Assembly (NCBI GenBank): GCA_012840015.1
Contig: DUMF01000029.1
Location: 62,001 to 126,000, forward strand
Source: Bacillota bacterium
Lineage (GTDB): Bacteria; Bacillota; Sulfobacillia; DUMF01
Length of the DNA: 64,000 nt
Direction of reading: 5' to 3'
Shown here: positions 36,418-44,085 of the stretch, one piece after another
Layout of the letters: each line of letters starts with the position of its first letter
How positions within the stretch are numbered: position 1 is the first letter of the stretch
The notes under the pieces: model-generated
Told to the model about the DNA's origin: nothing
Seen by the model: the letters and a program-made list of their open reading frames with translations, nothing else
Database searches by the model: none
Program-made: the position numbers and the translations under genes

Positions 36418-37256
36418 TGGCTGAAGTCCAAAACAACCCGATTCTCAAATATTTTAGAGCATCTAAGCTACCCCACATCTGGTGCCCAGGTTGCGGTCAC
36501 GGGATACTGATGGGGGCACTCGTAAGGGCTATCGATAAGGTAGGCTTGGACCAGGACCGCACCGTGATAGTCTCTGGCATAGGTTGTTCTTCTCGAGCAC
36601 CGGGATATTTAAACTTCGATACCTTGCACACGACCCACGGGCGGGCGCTGGCATTCGCTACTGGGATAAAGCTTGCCAGACCGGAGCTCAAGGTGATAGT
36701 ACTGGGCGGCGATGGCGACATTGCGGCGATTGGGGGCAACCACCTCATCCATGCCTGCCGTAGGAACATCGATCTGCTTTTGATATGTTTTAACAACAGC
36801 ATTTACGGAATGACCAGCGGTCAATACTCCCCGATGACGCCCACGGGAAGATTGGCTACGACGGCCCCGTATGGCAATATCGACAGGCCTTTCGATTTAT
36901 GCCAACTGGCAGCGGCGGCAGGGGCCACGTACGTAGGTCGTGCCACGAGCTATCATGTCACACTGCTCATCGAGCTAATCGCCAAGGGCTTGAAGCACAA
37001 AGGTTTCGCCTTCATCGATGCGCTAAGCCAATGCCCAACCTACTATGGTAGGAGGAACAAATTGGGCCCAAGCGTGAAAATGATGGAGTGGTTCAAAGAA
37101 GTGTGTATACCAGTGGGGGCAGCTAAGAAGATGACTCCGGAGCAGCTCCGCGACAAGATCGTCATTGGAGAGATGGTGAACACTCCCGACGTGCCCGAAT
37201 ACACCGAGGAGTACGAAAAAGTCAAGGCGCGGGCAAAGGAGATGAGTGCGGGATGA
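36417..37256 (+). CDS. korB: 2-oxoacid:ferredoxin oxidoreductase beta subunit
   Basis: Binds thiamine diphosphate and an Fe-S cluster. It shows HIWCPGCGHGIL, the TPP motif GGDGDIAAIGGNHL continuing to FNNSIYGMTSGQ, and SGIGCSSR. The 279 residues are standard for KorB. It overlaps the gamma-subunit start by four bases. The product of the reaction on 2-oxoglutarate would be succinyl-CoA, CO2 and reduced ferredoxin. Confidence 0.93.
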   Translation: MAEVQNNPILKYFRASKLPHIWCPGCGHGILMGALVRAIDKVGLDQDRTVIVSGIGCSSRAPGYLNFDTLHTTHGRALAFATGIKLARPELKVIVLGGDGDIAAIGGNHLIHACRRNIDLLLICFNNSIYGMTSGQYSPMTPTGRLATTAPYGNIDRPFDLCQLAAAAGATYVGRATSYHVTLLIELIAKGLKHKGFAFIDALSQCPTYYGRRNKLGPSVKMMEWFKEVCIPVGAAKKMTPEQLRDKIVIGEMVNTPDVPEYTEEYEKVKARAKEMSAG

Positions 37257-37870
37257 GGATGGAATTCAGACTGGCGGGATCAGGGGGACAGGGCGTGATA
37301 TTAGCCGGCGTCATACTCGCAGAAGCCGCGGTGAGTTATGAAGGGCTGAACGCTGTTCAAAGCCAATCGTATGGCCCGGAATCGCGCGGAGGTGCCTCCA
37401 AGTGCGAAGTGATCATTTCTGACGGGGAGATTTACTTTCCCAAGGTGATATCTCCTGACGTCATGCTGATCATGAACCAGAGTTCTTGGAACAAGTATAT
37501 ACATGACCTGAAAAAAGGAGGGATAGTGGTTGCCGATTCAACCCTGGTCAAGGAGCTCACACCGGTCGACGGGCATGTCTTCCCGTTTGAGATAACCGGA
37601 TCAGCTATCCATGAATTCGGCAGACCAGTGGTTGCAAACATAATTGGCTTGGGGTGTTTGGCAGGTGTGACGGGGGTGATATCGAAGGAAGCAGTCCGAA
37701 AAGCGATCATGAAACGAGTACCTAAGGGCACGGAAGAGTTGAACGAAAGGGCGCTAGAGCTAGGGTATCAAATGGGTATCAGAAAAACGCTTGAATTCAC
37801 CGGGAGGGGTGAGTCTAATGGCGGAGAAGACTTTGAACCCATTCGAGATCGTTCAAAAGCAAGTGTTTGA
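37253..37870 (+). CDS. korC: 2-oxoacid:ferredoxin oxidoreductase gamma subunit
   Basis: The gamma subunit, with the typical start [21 protein letters not shown] and the motif [21 protein letters not shown]. The 205 residues are normal. ATG start inside the korB stop. Its 3' end overlaps the glutamate dehydrogenase start by 53 bases, which ties the two enzymes together in one transcript. Confidence 0.93.
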   Translation: MRMEFRLAGSGGQGVILAGVILAEAAVSYEGLNAVQSQSYGPESRGGASKCEVIISDGEIYFPKVISPDVMLIMNQSSWNKYIHDLKKGGIVVADSTLVKELTPVDGHVFPFEITGSAIHEFGRPVVANIIGLGCLAGVTGVISKEAVRKAIMKRVPKGTEELNERALELGYQMGIRKTLEFTGRGESNGGEDFEPIRDRSKASV

Positions 37871-39068
37871 CGCTTGCCAGGCGCTGGGGACGGATCCGGC
37901 TGTATACGAGATTCTGAAAGAACCACAGAGGACGCTTGAGGTGAGCATTCCCGTAAGAATGGACGATGGCTCCATAAAGAGCTTTTTGGGCTATAGGGCA
38001 CAACATAACGATGCTCTCGGTCCCACGAAAGGCGGGATCCGTTTCCATCCAAACGTCTATATGGACGAAGTTAAGGCGTTGGCTATGTGGATGACTTTCA
38101 AGTGTGCAGTGCTTGGGCTGCCTTATGGTGGGGCAAAGGGTGCTGTAAAATGCGACCCCAAGTCGATGTCGCAAGGGGAAATCGAGAGACTTTCGAGAGG
38201 CTATATGAGAGCGATCAGCCAGATCGTGGGCCCGGAAAAGGACATACCTGCTCCCGACGTTTATACCAACCCGCAAATAATGGCGTGGATGGCTGACGAG
38301 TTTTCAAAGATGCGAGAGAAGAATGTCTTTGGGATAATCACCGGGAAACCGCTCATCATGGGCGGATCCGCAGGCCGAAATTCGGCCACCGCCCGCGGCT
38401 GTGTATTTACCATTGTCCAGGCCGCGAAGAGACTGGGCATTGATCTGAATGGCGCGAGGGTGGTGGTTCAAGGGTTCGGAAACGCAGGTAGCTTTGCAGC
38501 GGAGCTGATGGCGCAGCTTGGCTCGAAGATCATTGCCGTGAACGATTCGAAAGGCGCTGCAGTTAACCCCAAAGGTCTTGACCCGAAGGCAGTTAAAGAA
38601 TTTAAGGCGAAGACAGGTACAGTTAAAGGGTTCCCTGGGAGCTGTGACGCCAGTAACGATGAGGTCTTGACGATGGATTGCGAGATACTTATCCCGGCGG
38701 CGTTGGAGAACCAGATAACAAGCCAAAACGCTGCTCAAGTGAAGGCAAAGATCATCGGCGAGGCTGCAAACGGACCCACTACGCCGGAAGCGGATGAGAT
38801 ACTCGCGAAGAATGGAGTCCTGGTGATACCGGACATACTGGCAAACGCTGGAGGGGTCACGGTCTCATACTTCGAGTGGGTCCAGAACCTTCAGAACTTC
38901 TATTGGACAGAAGAGGAAGTTAACTCCCGGCTTGAGAGGATGATGGTAGCAGCCTTTGACGCAGTGTATGATATGCATGTGGAGAAGAAGGTCAAGATGA
39001 GGGATGCGGCCTACATGAGAGCCGTAGCCCGCGTCGCAGAGGCGATGAAGGTTCGCGGTTGGCTCTGA
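37818..39068 (+). CDS. gdhA: Glutamate dehydrogenase (Glu/Leu/Phe/Val family)
   Basis: Oxidatively deaminates glutamate to 2-oxoglutarate, or works in reverse. The 416 residues include [14 protein letters not shown], the catalytic lysine in [11 protein letters not shown], and the Rossmann motif [15 protein letters not shown]. The family also holds leucine dehydrogenases, but the length and sequence favour glutamate. The ORF track starts nine codons early. ATG 37818 follows GGGAGGGG and overlaps korC. Its placement directly after the oxidoreductase suggests that the two act in sequence. Confidence 0.93.
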   Translation: MAEKTLNPFEIVQKQVFDACQALGTDPAVYEILKEPQRTLEVSIPVRMDDGSIKSFLGYRAQHNDALGPTKGGIRFHPNVYMDEVKALAMWMTFKCAVLGLPYGGAKGAVKCDPKSMSQGEIERLSRGYMRAISQIVGPEKDIPAPDVYTNPQIMAWMADEFSKMREKNVFGIITGKPLIMGGSAGRNSATARGCVFTIVQAAKRLGIDLNGARVVVQGFGNAGSFAAELMAQLGSKIIAVNDSKGAAVNPKGLDPKAVKEFKAKTGTVKGFPGSCDASNDEVLTMDCEILIPAALENQITSQNAAQVKAKIIGEAANGPTTPEADEILAKNGVLVIPDILANAGGVTVSYFEWVQNLQNFYWTEEEVNSRLERMMVAAFDAVYDMHVEKKVKMRDAAYMRAVARVAEAMKVRGWL

Positions 39069-39077
39069 TCATGCCAA

Positions 39078-39105
39078 GAGGGTTCGCCCATCTGGGTGAG
39101 CCCTC
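39078..39105 (+). other. Intercistronic hairpin between gdhA and the mutase gene
   Basis: GAGGGTTCGCCC and GGGTGAGCCCTC form a nearly continuous 12-bp stem (two G-T pairs) around a four-base loop. No T run follows, and the mutase SD begins about eight bases later. It looks like an mRNA stability or processing element, or a weak translation brake, not a terminator. Confidence 0.4.
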
Positions 39106-39125
39106 AGGGTTCGGAGGTGGTAACC

Positions 39126-40787
39126 GTGATAAAGCCCGAAACGGCTGAGGCCATACAGAAGGCCAAGCAGGAGTGGTTGGCCACTCACAAGTTTAAGGAA
39201 ACCAAGAGCGAGTTCAAGTCGGTGTCAGGGATAACGATCGAGAGGCTATACACTCCAGCAGACATCGACGTGGATTACCTCGAGGACCTTGGGTTTCCTG
39301 GCGAGTACCCGTTTACGAGAGGTATACAGCCTACCATGTACAGGGGGCGCCTTTGGACGATGCGGCAGTACGCGGGTTTCGGCACGGCCGAAGAGTCGAA
39401 TAGGCGCTACCGCTATCTGCTCGAACAGGGGCAAACCGGACTGAGCGTGGCCTTTGACCTTCCAACCCAGATAGGGCTGGATTCGGACGATCCGATGGCT
39501 GAAGGCGAAGTGGGCAAGGTAGGCGTGGCCATAGATTCTCTGGAAGACATGGAGGCTTTGTTCGACGGGATACCTCTTGAGAAGGTATCTACCTCGATGA
39601 CTATCAACGCTCCGGCTGCGGTTTTGCTTGCTATGTACGTGGCAGTGGCAGAAAAGCAAGGCACAAGGCCAGACCAACTGGAGGGCACTATCCAAAACGA
39701 CATTCTCAAGGAGTATGCGGCCAGAGGAACTTACATTTTTCCGCCGGAGCCTTCAATGAGGCTGATAACGGATACTTTTGAGTTTTGTTCCAAATACATG
39801 CCCAGGTGGAATTCGATTTCGGTGAGCGGATACCATATCAGGGAAGCTGGCGCTACTGCAGTCCAAGAACTGGCCTTCACGCTTGCCGACGGTATCGCTT
39901 ACGTAAGGGCGGCCGTGGAAAGGGGACTCGACGTAGATCAATTCGCCCCCAGGATTTCATTCTTCTTCAATGCCCACTCCAACTTCTTTGAAGAGATAGC
40001 CAAGTTTAGGGCAGCCCGGCGACTCTGGGCTCGGATAATGAAGGAGCGATTCCATGCTCGAAACCCCCGGTCCTGGATGCTGAGGTTCCACACGCAGACT
40101 GCTGGATGTACCCTTACGGCACAGCAACCAGACAATAACATAGTGAGAGTTGCCCTTCAGGCTTTGTCTGCGGTGCTAGGCGGTACCCAGTCTCTCCATA
40201 CTAATTCGAGGGACGAAGCGTTAGCGCTGCCCAGTGAGGATTCAGTGCGAATAGCCTTACGCACTCAGCAGATCATAGCCTATGAAAGCGGAGTCGCTGA
40301 CACAATCGATCCGCTGGCTGGAAGCTACTTCGTGGAATGGTTGACAGGCGAGATCGAGAAAAAGGCGGAGGAATATATCGAAAAGATAGAAGCTATGGGT
40401 GGGGCTCCCAAGGCCATAGCCAATGGCTATATACAAAAGGAGATACAGGAGAGCGCTTACAGGTACCAGAAGGAAGTAGAGTCCGGAGAGAGAATTGTAG
40501 TAGGTGTAAATATGTTCCAAACGGAGGATTCCGGCCACAGAGAGTTACTGAAGGTAGACCCAGCGGTTGCCGAGAAACAGGTGTTGAAACTGAACGCGTT
40601 GAAGTCCCGACGTGACAACGTGCTTGTTAAAGAAAGACTGGAGATGCTGAGGAAGGCTGCAGCCGGCAGCGATAACCTAGTACCGGTTATCCTGGACGCG
40701 GTAAAGGCGTACTGCACACTGGGCGAAATTTGCGGTGCCTTGCGGGACGTGTTCGGGGAGTACAAAGCGAGGGATTACAATGGCTAG
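39126..40787 (+). CDS. Methylmalonyl-CoA mutase family, large (catalytic) subunit
   Basis: The TIM-barrel subunit of a B12-dependent acyl-CoA mutase in the split form (about 553 residues, no C-terminal B12 domain). It shows FPFTRG-like [67 protein letters not shown] and [15 protein letters not shown] 39126 follows GGAGGTGG and is preferred over the track start. The neighbouring epimerase supports methylmalonyl-CoA as substrate. Isobutyryl- or ethylmalonyl-type mutases share this architecture, so substrate is inferred. Confidence 0.9.
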   Translation: MIKPETAEAIQKAKQEWLATHKFKETKSEFKSVSGITIERLYTPADIDVDYLEDLGFPGEYPFTRGIQPTMYRGRLWTMRQYAGFGTAEESNRRYRYLLEQGQTGLSVAFDLPTQIGLDSDDPMAEGEVGKVGVAIDSLEDMEALFDGIPLEKVSTSMTINAPAAVLLAMYVAVAEKQGTRPDQLEGTIQNDILKEYAARGTYIFPPEPSMRLITDTFEFCSKYMPRWNSISVSGYHIREAGATAVQELAFTLADGIAYVRAAVERGLDVDQFAPRISFFFNAHSNFFEEIAKFRAARRLWARIMKERFHARNPRSWMLRFHTQTAGCTLTAQQPDNNIVRVALQALSAVLGGTQSLHTNSRDEALALPSEDSVRIALRTQQIIAYESGVADTIDPLAGSYFVEWLTGEIEKKAEEYIEKIEAMGGAPKAIANGYIQKEIQESAYRYQKEVESGERIVVGVNMFQTEDSGHRELLKVDPAVAEKQVLKLNALKSRRDNVLVKERLEMLRKAAAGSDNLVPVILDAVKAYCTLGEICGALRDVFGEYKARDYNG

Positions 40788-41184
40788 TCGTCCGATCAGA
40801 GTGCTCGTCGCGAAGCCCGGGCTCGACGGTCACGACCGCGGAGCTAAGGTGGTGGCCAGGGCGCTTAGAGATGCCGGGATGGAAGTGATCTACAGCGGCT
40901 TGAGGCAGACTCCCGAGCAGATCGTGAAGACGGCCATCGAGGAAGACGTAGATGTCATCGGGTTGAGCTGCCTATCTGGAGCGCACCTTACATTATTCCG
41001 AAAAGTCATTGAGCTACTGCATCAAAACAATATAAAGGATATACTGATAGTGGGTGGAGGTATTATACCCGAAGAAGACGTGGAGGCTCTGAAGGAGATG
41101 GGAGTGAAGGGGATATTTGGGCCGGGAACGCCCACTTCGGAGATCGTAGATTTCATACAGCGGGAGGTCGGCCTGATTGGTTGA
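40780..41184 (+). CDS. Methylmalonyl-CoA mutase family, B12-binding small subunit
   Basis: A separate 134-residue cobalamin-binding domain with the base-off B12 motif [18 protein letters not shown] (histidine in DGHDRG), then [11 protein letters not shown] and [12 protein letters not shown] 40780 lies within the end of the large-subunit gene, so the two are translationally coupled. Split mutases of this form are common in archaea and anaerobic Firmicutes. Confidence 0.93.
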   Translation: MASRPIRVLVAKPGLDGHDRGAKVVARALRDAGMEVIYSGLRQTPEQIVKTAIEEDVDVIGLSCLSGAHLTLFRKVIELLHQNNIKDILIVGGGIIPEEDVEALKEMGVKGIFGPGTPTSEIVDFIQREVGLIG

Positions 41185-41575
41185 ACTTATCGACCACATT
41201 GGAATAGCGGTACCAAGCCTCGAGCCGATGATACAGGTATTCAAAACGGGATTGGGAATCGAACATTGCGAGATCGAGGAAGTGGGCTCTCAAAAGGTAA
41301 GAACCGCAATCTTCACAATCGGCGACACTAGAATCGAGCTTCTTGAACCAACCGCGAAAGAGTCTCCTATCGCAAAGTTCATTGAGGAGAGAGGCGTAGG
41401 AATCCACCACATTGCATTCAGAGTGCGCGATATCGAAGAGGCGATAAGTCGAGTCAAACAAAGCGGCATGCGAATGATCGATGAAAAGCCTAGAGAAGGT
41501 GTACATGGCTCTAAAATCGCGTTTATCCACCCTAAATCCTTTGGAGGAGTGCTTGTGGAATTGGTGAAAAGGTAA
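41177..41575 (+). CDS. mce: Methylmalonyl-CoA epimerase
   Basis: Interconverts the (R) and (S) forms of methylmalonyl-CoA. A 132-residue vicinal-oxygen-chelate protein with metal ligands in [14 protein letters not shown] and the GIHHIAFRV histidine, and the ending [13 protein letters not shown] start after GGAGGT, overlapping the small mutase subunit by eight bases. Its place directly after the mutase is the best evidence that the mutase handles methylmalonyl-CoA. Confidence 0.94.
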   Translation: MVELIDHIGIAVPSLEPMIQVFKTGLGIEHCEIEEVGSQKVRTAIFTIGDTRIELLEPTAKESPIAKFIEERGVGIHHIAFRVRDIEEAISRVKQSGMRMIDEKPREGVHGSKIAFIHPKSFGGVLVELVKR

Positions 41576-41588
41576 TGGGGGGAACTGA

Positions 41589-41936
41589 ATGAGGGCGCTG
41601 AATTTTTATTCATCTATTTACCAGGCCAACCTGGTAGTAAGAAGCAAGCGCTGTACTATCAGGCTGGGCGACAAACGCCAGAAGTATAGTGAAGGCGACA
41701 TCGTGATGGTGACCTACGGAGATCGCTTCAAGCCCCGCAAACGGATTTTCAATGCCGTGATCGATCGAGTGATAGTGAAGACGATCGGAGAGTTGACCCA
41801 AGAAGACTTGCTAGCTGAGAATCCCGACATGAAGACCCCCAAAGACGCCCTCGATTTCCTCAAGCGGATTTACGAAGTTCCGATGGACGAAAACACATTG
41901 GTTACGGTGATTTATTTTTCAGAGGTGATGGACTAA
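41589..41936 (+). CDS. ASCH/PUA-like domain protein of unknown function
   Basis: A 115-residue protein. The part RCTIRLGDKRQKYSEGDIVMVTYGDR followed by RIFNAVIDRVIVKTIGELTQEDL resembles ASCH domains, a PUA-like fold thought to bind RNA or nucleotides. It ends DALDFLKRIYEVPMDENTLVTVIYFSEV. ATG start with GGGGGGAA. It follows the epimerase by 13 bases and shares the operon, but nothing in its sequence ties it to acyl-CoA chemistry. Confidence 0.65.
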   Translation: MRALNFYSSIYQANLVVRSKRCTIRLGDKRQKYSEGDIVMVTYGDRFKPRKRIFNAVIDRVIVKTIGELTQEDLLAENPDMKTPKDALDFLKRIYEVPMDENTLVTVIYFSEVMD

Positions 41937-41957
41937 CTTAACGGGAGGAGGTACCCA

Positions 41958-42152
41958 ATGGGAGACACCGGAACCGTCGTAGAGTACTTCTGCCCGGCCT
42001 GCGGTACCCAAGGTATGATGATAGTGGGCATAGAGCCGGGCGGGGGTGAAGGCAGGCTGGGTAGTAGTATGCGGTGTCCCAACTGCGGCAAGACCGTGCT
42101 GGTAGGTAAGAGCTCCCAGAAGAGGCCCGAGGAGACCGTTGTGGCACCTTAG
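41958..42152 (+). CDS. Small zinc-ribbon protein
   Basis: A 64-residue protein with two CxxC knuckles (CPACG and CPNCG) about 28 residues apart, a zinc ribbon. The stretch between is glycine-rich (GIEPGGGEGRLGSS). The role is unknown; similar small ribbons bind nucleic acid or proteins. ATG start after GGGAGGAGG. It is the last gene before a strong terminator. Confidence 0.75.
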   Translation: MGDTGTVVEYFCPACGTQGMMIVGIEPGGGEGRLGSSMRCPNCGKTVLVGKSSQKRPEETVVAP

Positions 42153-42171
42153 AACCACACCTCTAAGAGCG

Positions 42172-42210
42172 GAGAGGAGGGGGTAAAAGCCCCCTCCTCT
42201 CTTGCGTTTT
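42172..42210 (+). terminator. Strong rho-independent terminator before mraZ
   Basis: GAGAGGAGGGGG (42172-42183) and CCCCCTCCTCTC (42190-42201) form a perfect 12-bp stem with loop TAAAAG, followed by TTGCGTTTT. It separates the oxidoreductase-mutase operon from the dcw cluster. Confidence 0.9.
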
Positions 42211-42250
42211 GTTACAAATAGCAGAAGGATATTGCAAAGCGATGGAGAAT

Positions 42251-42290
42251 AGTGAACCAGAGTGGGTTATAGTGGTGTAGAGTGGAGTAA
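42251..42290 (+). promoter_or_regulatory. MraZ-box-like operator: four 10-bp direct repeats
   Basis: The 40 bases ending six before the mraZ ATG read as four consecutive 10-mers, each beginning AGTG. The last three fit AGTGGnnTAn exactly (AGTGGGTTAT, AGTGGTGTAG, AGTGGAGTAA), and the first (AGTGAACCAG) is degenerate. In Escherichia coli MraZ binds three TGGGN repeats spaced by five bases, the same 10-base period. This is therefore probably the autoregulatory MraZ operator. I could not place a convincing -35/-10 pair. Confidence 0.78.
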
Positions 42291-42296
42291 ATTCCC

Positions 42297-42728
42297 ATGC
42301 TCATTGGCGAGTACCAACACACTATAGACGAAAAGGGACGGCTTACAGTGCCAGCCAAGCTGAGGGATGCTCTTGGAGATCGGTTCATCCTAACGAAAGG
42401 ACTGGACGGCTGCCTTTTCGGCTACCCGGTTGAAGAATGGAAGCAGCTCGAGGCCAAGTTGAGAGAGCTGCCCCTGACGAAGGCGGACGTCAGGGCTTTC
42501 GTAAGGCTTTTGCTCGCCGGAGCGAGCGAATGCGAGCTCGACAGGCAAGGGAGATTCGTCCTGCCCAACAACTTGAGGGCGCACGCAGACATAGACAAGG
42601 ACGTCATCATAACAGGGGTTTCCACCCGGATAGAGATCTGGAGCAGGCAACGCTGGGAAGAATATAGAGATAAAGCTGAAAAGAACTTCGAAGGCGTTGC
42701 GGAGGGAATTGAAGGACTTGGGTTCTAG
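42297..42728 (+). CDS. mraZ: Transcriptional regulator MraZ
   Basis: An AbrB-fold regulator, forming rings, that represses its own dcw operon. The 143 residues contain two tandem MraZ domains: GEYQHTIDEKGRLTVPAKLRD at the N-terminus and the second half with ECELDRQGRFVLPNNLRAHA. ATG start. The four 10-bp repeats just upstream are its likely binding site. It is the first gene of the cluster, after a terminator. Confidence 0.96.
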   Translation: MLIGEYQHTIDEKGRLTVPAKLRDALGDRFILTKGLDGCLFGYPVEEWKQLEAKLRELPLTKADVRAFVRLLLAGASECELDRQGRFVLPNNLRAHADIDKDVIITGVSTRIEIWSRQRWEEYRDKAEKNFEGVAEGIEGLGF

Positions 42729-43635
42729 GGAGAGGACCTTCTCGCACATCCCCGTGATGGTGGAAGAAGCTATGCATTATCTCGCTCCACGCGATGGAGG
42801 CTTGTATTTCGATTGCACAGCTGGAGCGGGAGGCCACTCCAAAGAAATACTCAGGCGTAGTGCCCCGAATGGTAAAGTTGTATGCATCGATACTGATCCC
42901 TGTGCGATCGAAGTACTGCGCTCTGCTTTAGGCGAGTTCGGCGAGAGAGCTGTCGTGGTGCAGGCGAACTTCACCGAACTAGCTCAGGTTGCGGACAGGC
43001 TCGGCATAAGCCAAACAGATGGGATTCTATTCGATCTGGGCGTGAGCTCGCTGCAACTGGATTTGCGGGAGCGCGGGTTCTCGTACAGTATGGATGCTCC
43101 TCTCGATATGAGGATGAATCCACAGCAGGTTTTGACTGCTCGGACCCTGGTGAACGAGCTCGACGAGGCTGAACTGGCAAGGATCTTCTGCGAGTATGGG
43201 GAAGAAAGGTGGGGCGGTCGGATCGCTCGGTTCATTGTGGAACGACGCGCGAGGAAGACCATAGAGACTACCGGAGAGTTGGTGGACGTGATTAAGGCGG
43301 CGATCCCGGCATCGGCTCGTCGCAAGGGGCCTCACCCGGCCAAGCGGGTTTTCCAAGCTTTACGTATAGCTGTAAACGGCGAACTGGAAGCCTTGAGACA
43401 AGTACTGCCGGTTGCTACGTCCATTTTGAATTGCGGGGGACGGATCGTAGTAATCTCATTTCACTCCCTGGAAGATAGGATCGTCAAGGACTGGTTCAAG
43501 AACTGTGCGGAGTTGTGCGTGCTTACAAAGAAACCGATAAGACCCGCTGCCGATGAGATTACGGCCAACCCGAGGTGCAGGAGCGCCAAGCTGAGGGCGG
43601 CCGAACGGGTTCTAGCTGTGGTGGAGGGTGAATAA
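42718..43635 (+). CDS. rsmH: 16S rRNA (cytosine(1402)-N(4))-methyltransferase
   Basis: Methylates N4 of C1402 in the ribosomal P site (also called MraW). It shows HIPVMVEEAM, the AdoMet site DCTAGAGGHSKEIL, FDLGVSSLQLD, RGFSYSMDAPLDMRM and the C-terminal VISFHSLEDRIVK. The ORF track starts at TTG 42697. GGAGGGA at 42701-42707 suits the TTG at 42718 (305 residues), so I use that, with some doubt. It overlaps the end of mraZ. Confidence 0.95.
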   Translation: MGSRERTFSHIPVMVEEAMHYLAPRDGGLYFDCTAGAGGHSKEILRRSAPNGKVVCIDTDPCAIEVLRSALGEFGERAVVVQANFTELAQVADRLGISQTDGILFDLGVSSLQLDLRERGFSYSMDAPLDMRMNPQQVLTARTLVNELDEAELARIFCEYGEERWGGRIARFIVERRARKTIETTGELVDVIKAAIPASARRKGPHPAKRVFQALRIAVNGELEALRQVLPVATSILNCGGRIVVISFHSLEDRIVKDWFKNCAELCVLTKKPIRPAADEITANPRCRSAKLRAAERVLAVVEGE

Positions 43636-43636
43636 C

Positions 43637-44071
43637 ATGTTTTGTCAGAAGAAGTACAGGCGCAGAAGGAAAAGCGCACGTGGCCCCCTGGTGGGGCTTA
43701 CCTTTCTCGTAATAATGGTGACTGGGCTTGCGCTGGGTGTGGGAGTACAGTACACCGCCCTAGCTCGTGCCGAGATCTCGCTCGACTCGGCACGCTCCCG
43801 TTTGCAGGAGCTTAAACGCCAGGCAGACTGGCTGGAGACCCAACTCGCCAGTCTGACATCTCCGGCACGCATAGAACAAGTGGCCACTACGAAGCTCGGT
43901 ATGGTGCGGCCCACAGAGGTCAGGGAAATAGAAAAACCGGTGCCACCCGTTGTGGCTGCGTCTCTGGTCCCGCCTGCTGAGGACCGTAACACAGAGGGGG
44001 GCGTACTGCAAAAGCTCGTTGACAGGTTGTCGCAGGGCATTCAACGGGCGCAAGCCAAACCTAGGAAATGA
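43637..44071 (+). CDS. ftsL: Cell division protein FtsL-like
   Basis: A bitopic septal protein. A very basic cytoplasmic tail (KKYRRRRKSARG) precedes one membrane helix (about residues 20-40) and an extracellular coiled coil (SRLQELKRQADWLETQLASL), followed by the conserved ARIEQVATTKLGMVRPTE, then a proline-rich tail. Position between rsmH and a class B PBP is that of ftsL. Sequence conservation in the family is low, so position carries weight. ATG 43637 has GGAGGG eight bases upstream. Confidence 0.86.
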   Translation: MFCQKKYRRRRKSARGPLVGLTFLVIMVTGLALGVGVQYTALARAEISLDSARSRLQELKRQADWLETQLASLTSPARIEQVATTKLGMVRPTEVREIEKPVPPVVAASLVPPAEDRNTEGGVLQKLVDRLSQGIQRAQAKPRK

Positions 44072-44085
44072 AAGGGCTGGTTTGA

